The position numbers and the translations under genes were made by a program. From the NCBI GenBank assembly GCA_030426265.1, contig JAUHYP010000001.1, forward strand, positions 207,054 to 271,053: DNA of 64,000 bases, in the 5' to 3' direction. Every line of letters begins with the position of its first letter. Within the stretch, counting starts at the first letter, position 1. Below, one piece after another: positions 56,252 to 64,000 of the stretch. The notes beneath the pieces are model-generated. The model saw only the letters and a program-made list of their open reading frames with translations, was not told the origin of the DNA and made no database searches. The DNA comes from Gammaproteobacteria bacterium. GTDB lineage: Bacteria; Pseudomonadota; Gammaproteobacteria; Xanthomonadales; SZUA-36.

Positions 56252-58516
56252 ATGGGCAGATTCAATGCGTGGTTCATACTGTTGGCCGTCTTCGTGGCGC
56301 ATCCGGCAGGGGCCATCGACTGGCCCCAGGTCATTTCGGCGGACGAGGGCGACATCACTGTCTACCAGCCGCAACCGGAAAAGCTCGAAGGCAATACGCT
56401 CAGCGCCCGCGCGGCCTTCCAGTACGAGCCGAAAGGGGACGGCAAGCCCGTGTTCGGCGCCTTCTGGTTCACCGCGAAACTGGACACCGACCGTGACGCG
56501 GACGTGGCCACGGTACGGGACATCGCAGTCACCCGGGTGACCTGGCCCGAATCGAAGGATGCCCAGGAGCAGCGCTTCACCGCGGTGGTGGAAGGCGCCA
56601 TGCCGACCGCCGGTTTCGACATTTCCATGGAGGCGCTCAGCGCCAGCCTGGAAACCGCCGAGGTGGTGCAAAAGTCCCTGGAAGACCTGAACAACGACCC
56701 GCCGAAGATCGTCTTCACCCAGGAAGTTTCCGTGCTGCTCGCCTTCGACGGCGATCCGAAATTCTCCGACATCGAGAATTCGTCCTGGAAGCGGGCGCTG
56801 AACGCCCCGATGGCCGTGGCCTGCAAGCAGCGCGGCCGCGAGTGCTGGCTCTCCAGCGGCAAGTTCTGGTACACGGCCAAGGACGCCCTCGGGCCGTGGA
56901 CGACGTCAAACTCACCGCCCCAGGACCTTGCCGCCAACATGCCGCAGTCGGAGGACACCTCCGACCAGCCCGACAGCCCGCCGGCCATCGTCGTGGCCAC
57001 GGAGCCCACCGAACTGATCGTCACCCAGGGCGCGCCCGAATGGACGGCGCTCGATGGCGGCCAGATCCTGTACGTCAGCAATACCGAGTCACCCTGGCTG
57101 CGTGACCTGCCGACGGGAAACATGTACCTGCTGCTGTCCGGGCGCTGGTTCCGTTCCCAGAGCGAGAGCGGGCCCTGGATTTTCGTGAAATCCGACGAAT
57201 TGCCCGAGGCCTTCGCCGACATCCCGCCGGCCTCCGACATCGGTGGCCTGCGCACGTCCGTGGCGAGCACGCCCGAGGCCCAGGATGCCGTGGCCGAGCA
57301 GGCCATCCCCCAGACGGCCGCCATCGACCGCAAGACGACCAGCCTCACGGTGGAATACGAGGGCAAGCCCAAGTTCGAGAAGATCAAGGGCACGGACGTG
57401 TCCTACGCGGTGAACACCGGCGCCCAGGTGCTGGAAATCGGCGGGCGCTACTACGCCGTCGACAACGGCGTGTGGTTCACCTCGGCCGCCGCCACCGGCC
57501 CCTGGGTCGTGGCCGACAGCGTTCCGGAAGAGCAGATCGCCCAGATTCCGGCCACCTCGCCGGTGTACAACACCACCCACGTGCACGTGTACGACTCGAC
57601 GCCCGACGTGGTCTACGTGGGCTACACCCCCGGTTACCTGTGGTCGTTCCCCTACTACGGGGCGCCGGTGTACGGCACCGGCTGGCACTACCCACCCTAC
57701 TGGGGCGGCGGATACTACTACCCGCGCCCGCCGACCTGGGGCTTCAACGTGGGCTACAACCCCTGGACCGGCTGGAACTTCGGCCTCAGCTACAGCAACG
57801 GCTTCTTCAGCTTCAACATGGGCTGGGGGGGTGGCTACCCGGGCGGCTACCGGCCCTGGGGATGCTGCGGCGGCTGGTACGGCGGTGGTTACCGTGGCCC
57901 GACCATCATCAATACCGGTGACATCAACATCGGCAACAACGTCAATTTCGGCAACCGCAATACCATCAACAACCGCATCGGCAACATCAACAGCGGCAAT
58001 CGCGCAAACAACTTCGGCCACAGCAGCAACCTGTACAACCGGCCGGAGAACCTGGCGCGCAAGGCGGACCCGGCGGTGGCGCGGCAGGGCCTGCAGAAGG
58101 CGCGCCCGGCCACGGGTAAGCTGAACAACGTCTATGCCGACCGCAGCGGCCAGGTGGCGCGCCCAAACGGCGACCAGTGGCAGACGCGGGAGAATGGCCA
58201 GTGGAAGGACACGGCCGACCGCGTTTCGCCGGATACCCGGGACCAGGTCGCCAACCGCGTCGGTAACGTGAGCCAGGACACCCGGGACCGGGCGGCCCAG
58301 GCGGCGCAGAACCGGCCGTCGACCCAGCCCGCCACGCGGCCCGCGACACGGCCCTCCACGCAGCCGGCGACAAGGCCCTCCACGCGACCCGCCACCCGTC
58401 CGTCCAGCCCCTCGCTGAACACGCGCGACCTGAACCGCTCCGCCGCCGCCCGCCAGCGCGGCCACGTGCAGACCCGCTCGCGGCCGACGAACATGGGCGG
58501 GATGAGGCGCCGGTGA
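56252..58516 (+). CDS. Secreted protein with Gly/Trp/Tyr-rich region, Asn-rich NIGN tract and Thr/Arg/Pro C-terminal repeats
   Basis: Signal peptide; YPRPPTWGFNVGYNPWTGWNFGLSYSNGFFSFNMGWGGG; NTGDINIGNNVNFGNRNTINN; ATRPATRPSTQPATRPSTRPATRP. Confidence 0.75.
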   Translation: MGRFNAWFILLAVFVAHPAGAIDWPQVISADEGDITVYQPQPEKLEGNTLSARAAFQYEPKGDGKPVFGAFWFTAKLDTDRDADVATVRDIAVTRVTWPESKDAQEQRFTAVVEGAMPTAGFDISMEALSASLETAEVVQKSLEDLNNDPPKIVFTQEVSVLLAFDGDPKFSDIENSSWKRALNAPMAVACKQRGRECWLSSGKFWYTAKDALGPWTTSNSPPQDLAANMPQSEDTSDQPDSPPAIVVATEPTELIVTQGAPEWTALDGGQILYVSNTESPWLRDLPTGNMYLLLSGRWFRSQSESGPWIFVKSDELPEAFADIPPASDIGGLRTSVASTPEAQDAVAEQAIPQTAAIDRKTTSLTVEYEGKPKFEKIKGTDVSYAVNTGAQVLEIGGRYYAVDNGVWFTSAAATGPWVVADSVPEEQIAQIPATSPVYNTTHVHVYDSTPDVVYVGYTPGYLWSFPYYGAPVYGTGWHYPPYWGGGYYYPRPPTWGFNVGYNPWTGWNFGLSYSNGFFSFNMGWGGGYPGGYRPWGCCGGWYGGGYRGPTIINTGDINIGNNVNFGNRNTINNRIGNINSGNRANNFGHSSNLYNRPENLARKADPAVARQGLQKARPATGKLNNVYADRSGQVARPNGDQWQTRENGQWKDTADRVSPDTRDQVANRVGNVSQDTRDRAAQAAQNRPSTQPATRPATRPSTQPATRPSTRPATRPSSPSLNTRDLNRSAAARQRGHVQTRSRPTNMGGMRRR

Positions 58517-59496
58517 TGAAGCACCGCCGGCTGGGCAAGAGCGGACTCGCTGTTTCGGAAATCGGCCTGGGCTGCTGGCAGCTCGGTGGTGACTTCGGCC
58601 CCCTGGACGACGGCCGCGCCGCGCGCATTCTCTCTACTGCCGGCGAGCAGGGCATCGACTTCTGGGACACGGCCGACGTCTATGGCGCCGGCCAGAGCGA
58701 GGAGCGAATCGGGGCCTTCCTGTCCGGCATCACGCCGACCATCACCGTCGCCACCAAGGTGGGGCGGGACGGCGCGCTCTACCCGGACGGCTACACCCGG
58801 GAAAAGGTGCGCGCCAATCTCACCGGCTCCCTGCAACGGCTGGGTGTCGAGCGCCTGGACCTGGCGCAACTGCACTGCGTGCCGCCCGAGGTGCTCAAGG
58901 CCGGTGACCTGCTGTCCTGGATGGAGGACTTCCAGGACGAAGGATTGATCCGCGCCTTCGGCGCCAGCGTCGAGACGCTGGACGAGGCCCTGTTTGCCGT
59001 CGAACACCCGAAACTCGCCGCCCTGCAGATCATCTTCAACCTGTTCCGCCAGGACGCCGTGGGGCAGCTGTTCCCGGTGGCCCAGGAACGCGATGTCGGG
59101 ATCATCGTTCGCCTGCCGCTGGCCAGCGGCGTGCTCAGCGGCAAGATGCGCCGCGACCAGCAGTTCGATGCCAGCGACCACCGTCAGTACAACCGTCATG
59201 GCGCGGCCTTCAGCCAGGGCGAGACCTTTTCGGGCATTCCCTTCGAAAGCGCCGTGGACCTGGCGGAAGAATTGCGGGTACACGTTCCCCCGGGAATGAC
59301 CATGGCGCAGATGGCGTTGCGCTGGATCCTGGATTTTCCCGCGGTCAGCACCGTGATCTGCGGCGCCAGCCGTTCCGGCCAGGTGGTCGAGAATGCCGCC
59401 GTCAGCGACCTGCCGCCCCTGGGCGAAGAAGCCCACGCCCACCTGGCCGAATTCTACGCCCTGCGCGTGCGGCCGACGATCCTGGTGCGTGTCTGA
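58513..59496 (+). CDS. Aldo/keto reductase
   Basis: RRLGKSGLAVSEIGLGCWQLGGDF, FWDTADVYGAGQSEERIG; overlaps upstream gene by 4 bp. Confidence 0.9.
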   Translation: MMKHRRLGKSGLAVSEIGLGCWQLGGDFGPLDDGRAARILSTAGEQGIDFWDTADVYGAGQSEERIGAFLSGITPTITVATKVGRDGALYPDGYTREKVRANLTGSLQRLGVERLDLAQLHCVPPEVLKAGDLLSWMEDFQDEGLIRAFGASVETLDEALFAVEHPKLAALQIIFNLFRQDAVGQLFPVAQERDVGIIVRLPLASGVLSGKMRRDQQFDASDHRQYNRHGAAFSQGETFSGIPFESAVDLAEELRVHVPPGMTMAQMALRWILDFPAVSTVICGASRSGQVVENAAVSDLPPLGEEAHAHLAEFYALRVRPTILVRV

Positions 59497-59578
59497 ATTC
59501 CGCCGGATGGTCCGGCGTGTCATCCCATCCGGCGCCTAAGCTATCCCCGGGTGTCCGGTTCATCAGTAAAGGAGAACC

Positions 59579-59986
59579 ATGTTGAACAAGTCATTGATCG
59601 TCGCTTCCTTCATCACTTCACTGTGGCTGGCTGGCGCGGCACTCGCTTCCGAGCACGGCTACGTGTCCAGCATTCAGCATCACCAGCTCGATGAGAAACT
59701 GTTCTCGGTCAACATCGAAACCATCAACGGCGAAGACCCTTCACCGGGTCCCAATCATCGCGCCGACGCAGGCAAGAACGTCGTCAAGGTCGGGTTGTCC
59801 TATGACACCTCCTGGGGACGGAATCTCGCTGCGACCCTGGACTACGTCTACATGAAGGAAATCGAGGTCGAAGTCGAGGCCGGCAAACACTATTTCATCG
59901 CTGCCAAGGTCGACACCGACGCCAGCCCGGAGGACGTGAAAGCCAACACGTTCTGGGAGCCGGTCATTGCCGAAGTGAAAGACTGA
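59579..59986 (+). CDS. Hypothetical secreted protein
   Basis: Signal peptide SLWLAGAALASEH; upstream AAAGGAG; no family recognised. Confidence 0.65.
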   Translation: MLNKSLIVASFITSLWLAGAALASEHGYVSSIQHHQLDEKLFSVNIETINGEDPSPGPNHRADAGKNVVKVGLSYDTSWGRNLAATLDYVYMKEIEVEVEAGKHYFIAAKVDTDASPEDVKANTFWEPVIAEVKD

Positions 59987-60024
59987 TCCCGCCCGCCTGC
60001 CGAGGGCGGAAAGGCGCAGAATGC

Positions 60025-60056
60025 AGCGGCGCGCCGGCAGGTGCCGGCGCGCCGCT
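60025..60056. terminator. Perfect 15-bp inverted repeat downstream of 59579..59986
   Basis: AGCGGCGCGCCGGCA-GG-TGCCGGCGCGCCGCT. Confidence 0.55.
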
Positions 60057-60181
60057 TCGCTCCCCGGAATCTCTCGCGCGTCGCTTCACCCTGCACGTCA
60101 CGACCCTTTCAATGGTCATGTCCGGGGTGTACGCTGCGAGGCTTTGAACACCCCCAGAAAACCGAGCTCCCGGAGGATTCC

Positions 60182-61495
60182 TTGGCCTCACAGATCACAA
60201 CCCCAGCGCCGCGGCGCAAGTTCCTGTTCGTCTCCTACGATGGCCTCATCGGCGCCGTCGTCTGGAAGGTTCAGCAGGAAGGCAACGAGGTCAAATACAG
60301 CATCAAGAACCCCAAGGACAAGGAAGTCGGCGCCGGCTTCGTGCCCATGGTGGACGACTGGCGGGCCGAGGTGGACTGGGCCGACGTCGTCGTGTTCGAC
60401 GACGTGCTCGGCATGGGCGCCGAGGCGGAGAAGCTGCGGGCGCAGGGCAAGCTGGTGGTGGGCGGCACGGCCTACACCGACCTGCTCGAGGACGACCGCA
60501 CCTTCGGCCAGGAAGAGCTGAAGAAGCACGGCATTCCCATCGTGCCCTACCGCCACTTCGACGCCTTCGAGGACGCCATCGCCTTCGTGAAGGCCAATCC
60601 ATCCCGGTACGTGATCAAGCCTTCCGGCGAGGCCCAGAACACCAAGGGCCTGCTGTTCGTCGGTGAGGAAGAGGACGGTTCGGACGTGATCCAGGTGCTG
60701 GAGGACTACCACCAGGCCTGGCGCGACAAGATTCCGCAGTTCCAGCTGCAAAAGCGCGTCGTGGGCGTGGAGGTGGCCGTGGGCGCCTTCTTCAACGGCA
60801 AGCGCTTCTGCCACCCCATCAACGTCAACTTCGAACACAAGAAGCTGTTTCCCGGCAACCTGGGGCCATCGACCGGCGAGATGGGCACCTCGATGTTCTG
60901 GTCCGGGCCCAACCGCCTGTTCAACCAGACGCTGAAGAAGCTCGAGCCGAAGCTGGCCGAAGAAGGCTACGTCGGCTATATCGATCTCAACTGCATCGTC
61001 TCGGGCAGCGCCATCCACCCGCTGGAGTTCACATCGCGCTTCGGCTACCCGACCATCTTCATCCAGCAGGAAGGCATCACCACGCCCATGGGCGAGCTGT
61101 TCCACGGCCTGGCCGCGGGGACACGCGATACCTTCAAGACCCGTTCCGGCTTCCAGGTGGGCGTGCGCATCGTGATGCCGCCGTTCCCCTACAACGACCC
61201 GGAGACCTTCAATGTGAAGTCCAAGGACACGGTGATCCACTTCCGCAAGGGCAAGGACGGCGTGCACTTCGAGGACGTGAAGCTGGTCAACGACGAGTGG
61301 GTGATCACCGGCGCCTCGGGCGTGATCCTGGTGGTGGTCGGCACCGGCCCGACCATGAAGCAGGCCCAGAAGCAGGCCTACCAGCGCATCTCCAACCTGA
61401 TCATCCCGCACATGTACTACCGCGTGGACATCGGCGACCGCTGGGCCGAGGACAGCGACAAGCTGCACAACTGGGGCTACCTGAGAGAACAATGA
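60182..61495 (+). CDS. ATP-grasp family ligase (PurD-like), likely TTG start
   Basis: KPSGEAQNTKGLLF, GVEVAVGAFFNGKRF, VGYIDLNCIVSGSAIHPLEFTSRFGYPT; GGAGG ahead of TTG at 60182. Confidence 0.78.
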   Translation: MASQITTPAPRRKFLFVSYDGLIGAVVWKVQQEGNEVKYSIKNPKDKEVGAGFVPMVDDWRAEVDWADVVVFDDVLGMGAEAEKLRAQGKLVVGGTAYTDLLEDDRTFGQEELKKHGIPIVPYRHFDAFEDAIAFVKANPSRYVIKPSGEAQNTKGLLFVGEEEDGSDVIQVLEDYHQAWRDKIPQFQLQKRVVGVEVAVGAFFNGKRFCHPINVNFEHKKLFPGNLGPSTGEMGTSMFWSGPNRLFNQTLKKLEPKLAEEGYVGYIDLNCIVSGSAIHPLEFTSRFGYPTIFIQQEGITTPMGELFHGLAAGTRDTFKTRSGFQVGVRIVMPPFPYNDPETFNVKSKDTVIHFRKGKDGVHFEDVKLVNDEWVITGASGVILVVVGTGPTMKQAQKQAYQRISNLIIPHMYYRVDIGDRWAEDSDKLHNWGYLREQ

Positions 61496-62433
61496 TTCGA
61501 GAAGTCACCGACCCGGCCGAGTGCCGGAGCCTCTGGGAGGCGCTTTCCCCCGGCCAGCGCATCTGGGACGACTGGGACCTGATGTCGGCCTTCCACGACG
61601 CCGAGCACTGCGATTTCCGCTTCCTGGTGAGGGAAGAGGGGGGCAAGCCCACCGGCCTCGTCAGCCTGGTGTTCAACAGGGAGCTGAACCGCGGCGAGCT
61701 GTTCGGCGGCTCCTACCCCGACAGCCGCACGCTGTGGATCGACAACGCCGACTGGCCGGCCTTTGTCGAGGCCTTTCCAGAAACCACGGTGTTCTTCGAC
61801 CTTCGCGGCAGCTGGGTGGACGCCCTGCTGGCGGACCACCCGGACTACGCGCCGAACTTCCAGGAGGTCGACCAGCGTTTCTACCTGGCGCCGGATGATT
61901 TCGGCCGGGACATGGTCAACCACATCAAGTCGCTCAGCGCCGACACCCGCCAGGGCATCCTCTACGACCTGCGCAAGGTGCAGGCGCGCAACCCGGAACT
62001 GCGCTGGAGCACCGACAACGAGGTGGACATCTTCATCGACCTGGTGAACCGCCGCTTCGGCGCCGAGTCCGACTACGCCACGCCCAAGGGGCAGGAGGAA
62101 CTGCGCCGGGTCACGGGCGAGCTGGCGGACAACGGCTGGCTGCACACCCTGGTGATCACCGTGGACGGCAAGACCGAAGCGGTGTCGTTGTCCGCCCTGC
62201 ACGGCGAGACCTGGATCTCCCTGTATGCCGCGAGCAACCACGAGGTGAAGAACCTCGGCAAGCTGCTGACCGTGGAAACGGTTCAGGAGGCCTGCCGGCG
62301 CGGCGCGAAGGAGGTCAACTACATGACCGGCATGGCCTGGAAAGCCCAGTGGGGCATGAAGTGGGAGCCGGCGCGGACCTTCCGGCGGCCGCCGAAGGTC
62401 ACAGAAACCGGGACGTCCGACCCGGCCGCCTAG
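61492..62433 (+). CDS. GNAT/FemAB-like acetyltransferase
   Basis: ATGA overlap with ATP-grasp gene; AVSLSALHGETWISLYAASNHEVKNLGKLLTVETVQEACRRGAKEVNYMTG. Confidence 0.75.
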   Translation: MIREVTDPAECRSLWEALSPGQRIWDDWDLMSAFHDAEHCDFRFLVREEGGKPTGLVSLVFNRELNRGELFGGSYPDSRTLWIDNADWPAFVEAFPETTVFFDLRGSWVDALLADHPDYAPNFQEVDQRFYLAPDDFGRDMVNHIKSLSADTRQGILYDLRKVQARNPELRWSTDNEVDIFIDLVNRRFGAESDYATPKGQEELRRVTGELADNGWLHTLVITVDGKTEAVSLSALHGETWISLYAASNHEVKNLGKLLTVETVQEACRRGAKEVNYMTGMAWKAQWGMKWEPARTFRRPPKVTETGTSDPAA

Positions 62434-62808
62434 TCAGCCGCCGGCGTCGGCGATCAGGGCCTGCAGCGCTTCGTTCTCACCGAGGTGAAAGCACTTCACC
62501 AGGTCCACATCGAGGGCCTGCTTGGTCTGTATGTCCGGGGACCAGGAACGCACCAACTCTGAAATTGCCGCATAGGTGTCCGGGCCGGCGCTGCCCGTTT
62601 CGACCAGCCCCCCGGAGATGCCACGAATGTCGCTGCTGTCGTAACCCGCTTTTTCAAAGTACCAGTACAGGCAATTGGCCTGGGCAAAGGCCTGGAGATT
62701 CGATGCGCCAGGGGCCGGCGCCTCGTCCGGCGTCGAGGCGCAGCCGGCGAGGATCAGCGCCGCGACAGCGCAGTAGAACTCAGGTCGCTTTCCAGAACAG
62801 TATTTCAC
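62434..62808 (-). CDS. Tai4-like T6SS amidase immunity lipoprotein (GTG start inside end of tae4-like gene)
   Basis: VAALILAGC lipobox; NCLYWYFEKAGYDSSDIRGISGGLVE. Confidence 0.6.
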   Translation of the reverse strand: MKYCSGKRPEFYCAVAALILAGCASTPDEAPAPGASNLQAFAQANCLYWYFEKAGYDSSDIRGISGGLVETGSAGPDTYAAISELVRSWSPDIQTKQALDVDLVKCFHLGENEALQALIADAGG

Positions 62809-63271
62809 TGGCCTTGAATCCGTAGTCTTCCCACAGGCATCCGGTGTCCTTCCAGCAATCCGCATGGCCGCTGGCATCATCCCATCCGGGGACCACATAG
62901 AGCACGATCCCGCGACGGTTGTTCAGGATCTTCCGGTAGTTGGCGACCGGAACGACCGCCTCTCCCTTCCCGTAGGTTCGCTCCATGTACTTGCGCAGGG
63001 ACCGAACGCGGAACACGTGCCATTGTCCTGATGCGCCCGAGGACACAGCAGGCGTGAAGGATTTCCGGTCGGGCCCGATGTCTTTGAAGTAGGTGACCGG
63101 CTGACCGGAAAGGTTCAGGGCCCTGGAGACCCTGATACAACAAAAATTGGTGAAGACGCCGATGTCGTGGTTGAGCTTGACCTTGCCCCCGACCAGGCCG
63201 GCGCAGGTCCTGGCGTCGAACGCCGGAAAATGCGTCTCCAATGACTTCCATGCTGGCAGTGCCTTGCCCAT
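62780..63271 (-). CDS. Tae4-like T6SS amidase effector
   Basis: TCAGLVGGKVKLNHDIGVFTNFCCIRVSRALNLSG and VPGWDDASGHADCWKDTGCLWEDY, resembling Tae4 Cys/His regions. Confidence 0.72.
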   Translation of the reverse strand: MGKALPAWKSLETHFPAFDARTCAGLVGGKVKLNHDIGVFTNFCCIRVSRALNLSGQPVTYFKDIGPDRKSFTPAVSSGASGQWHVFRVRSLRKYMERTYGKGEAVVPVANYRKILNNRRGIVLYVVPGWDDASGHADCWKDTGCLWEDYGFKASEILFWKAT

Positions 63272-63334
63272 GCCCGTGCACCAGGATTCGGGATAGAACG
63301 TGCCTGACTATAGGCCAGGCGCACGGGTTTCGCT

Positions 63335-63360
63335 GGCGCCCGGGCGGTCACCCGGGCGCC
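63335..63360. terminator. Perfect 10-bp inverted repeat
   Basis: GGCGCCCGGG-CGGTCA-CCCGGGCGCC, downstream of the MBL-fold gene. Confidence 0.55.
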
Positions 63361-63370
63361 GGTGACGCGT

Positions 63371-64000
63371 TTACAACCCGGCGGTTTTCGGCTTTTCGGC
63401 CTTGAGCAGCGATTCGCGCAGGTCGTCCATGGTGGCCACCCGCGGGGAGTGGGCGCCGACGAGGGTCTTCACGTCCAGCCCGTGCTTGGCAATCGCGTCC
63501 GCCAGGGCGCGGGTCACCGGCTGGGCCGGCGGCATGACGCCATGGATGGGGTTGGGGAAGTGGTCGGCCTCGAACAGGATGCCGTCCTCCGGCAGCCAGG
63601 CCACCAGCAGGTGTTCGGTGTGGGGCGTGGGTCCGATGTCGATGACTTCCAGGGTCCGCCCGTTCGACTCGAAGGTGTGGCGCCCGTCCACGAAGGCCAG
63701 GTCCAGCGCCGCGCCGTCCTTGGCCGAGCCGCGCACCACCGCCTCGTGCGCCGACACGGTGTAGATCGTGGCGCCCTCGGCTTCCCAGGCCGGGACGCCC
63801 ACCAGGTGGTCGTTGTGGTGGTGGGTCAGCACGGCGAAGCGGATAGGCTTGTCCACGCCCGCCGCACGCAGCACCGCGATGCGTTCCTCGATGCCCGCCG
63901 TGCCGCCCACGCCGACCACGTGGTCCTCCATCTCGACGAACATCGCGTAGGTGCCGTTGGCGCCGACCAGGAACACGCCCTCCTCGAACTCGTCCAGCGC
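63371..64000 (-). CDS. MBL-fold metallo-hydrolase (N-terminus beyond window end)
   Basis: THHHNDH motif; frame remains open to base 64000. Confidence 0.88.
   Translation of the reverse strand, partial: ALDEFEEGVFLVGANGTYAMFVEMEDHVVGVGGTAGIEERIAVLRAAGVDKPIRFAVLTHHHNDHLVGVPAWEAEGATIYTVSAHEAVVRGSAKDGAALDLAFVDGRHTFESNGRTLEVIDIGPTPHTEHLLVAWLPEDGILFEADHFPNPIHGVMPPAQPVTRALADAIAKHGLDVKTLVGAHSPRVATMDDLRESLLKAEKPKTAGL

Noticed and set aside
62434-63271. A full T6SS cluster around the Tae4/Tai4-like pair
   Set aside because: No TssB/C, Hcp, VgrG or TssM-like proteins visible in the window.

Overview
High-GC proteobacterial chromosome window, probably gammaproteobacterial (taxonomy is inference). It is densely coding, with four coherent blocks. 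(1) ~0.5-21.7 kb looks like a complete phytate / inositol-phosphate / myo-inositol utilisation locus. It holds a TonB-dependent receptor, a tandem-domain beta-propeller phytase, a purple-acid-phosphatase-like lipoprotein, a Na+/solute symporter, an OPA-family (GlpT/UhpT-type) antiporter in an operon with an inositol-monophosphatase-family enzyme, a complete iol pathway (iolG, iolE, iolD, iolC fused to DUF2090, iolB, mmsA/iolA) and an RpiR-type regulator. Exact or near GGAA-N6-TTCC palindromes sit in front of the transcription units. (2) ~28.3-40.9 kb is a ten-gene branched-chain amino acid operon, ilvD-ilvC-ilvB-ilvN/M-leuA-ilvE-leuC-leuD-leuB-ilvA. It is preceded by a Leu/Val/Ile-rich leader ORF with a classical attenuator. 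(3) ~41-49 kb holds sulfate-assimilation genes: cysG, cysB, cysH, cysI and cysJ. A strong orphan terminator with a possible Cys-codon leader lies upstream of cysB, a palindrome upstream of cysJ, an unlisted 43-codon ORF between cysJ and cysI, and an inverted pair of ~205-bp structured repeats between cysB and cysH. (4) ~49-64 kb is accessory and housekeeping: M16 peptidase, DUF3604 lipoprotein, HdeD-like protein, aldo/keto reductase, an ATP-grasp/GNAT pair, an orphan Tae4/Tai4-like T6SS amidase effector-immunity pair and an MBL-fold hydrolase. No rRNA, tRNA, CRISPR array or transposase was recognised. All calls come from reading the sequence and supplied translations; no database search was run.
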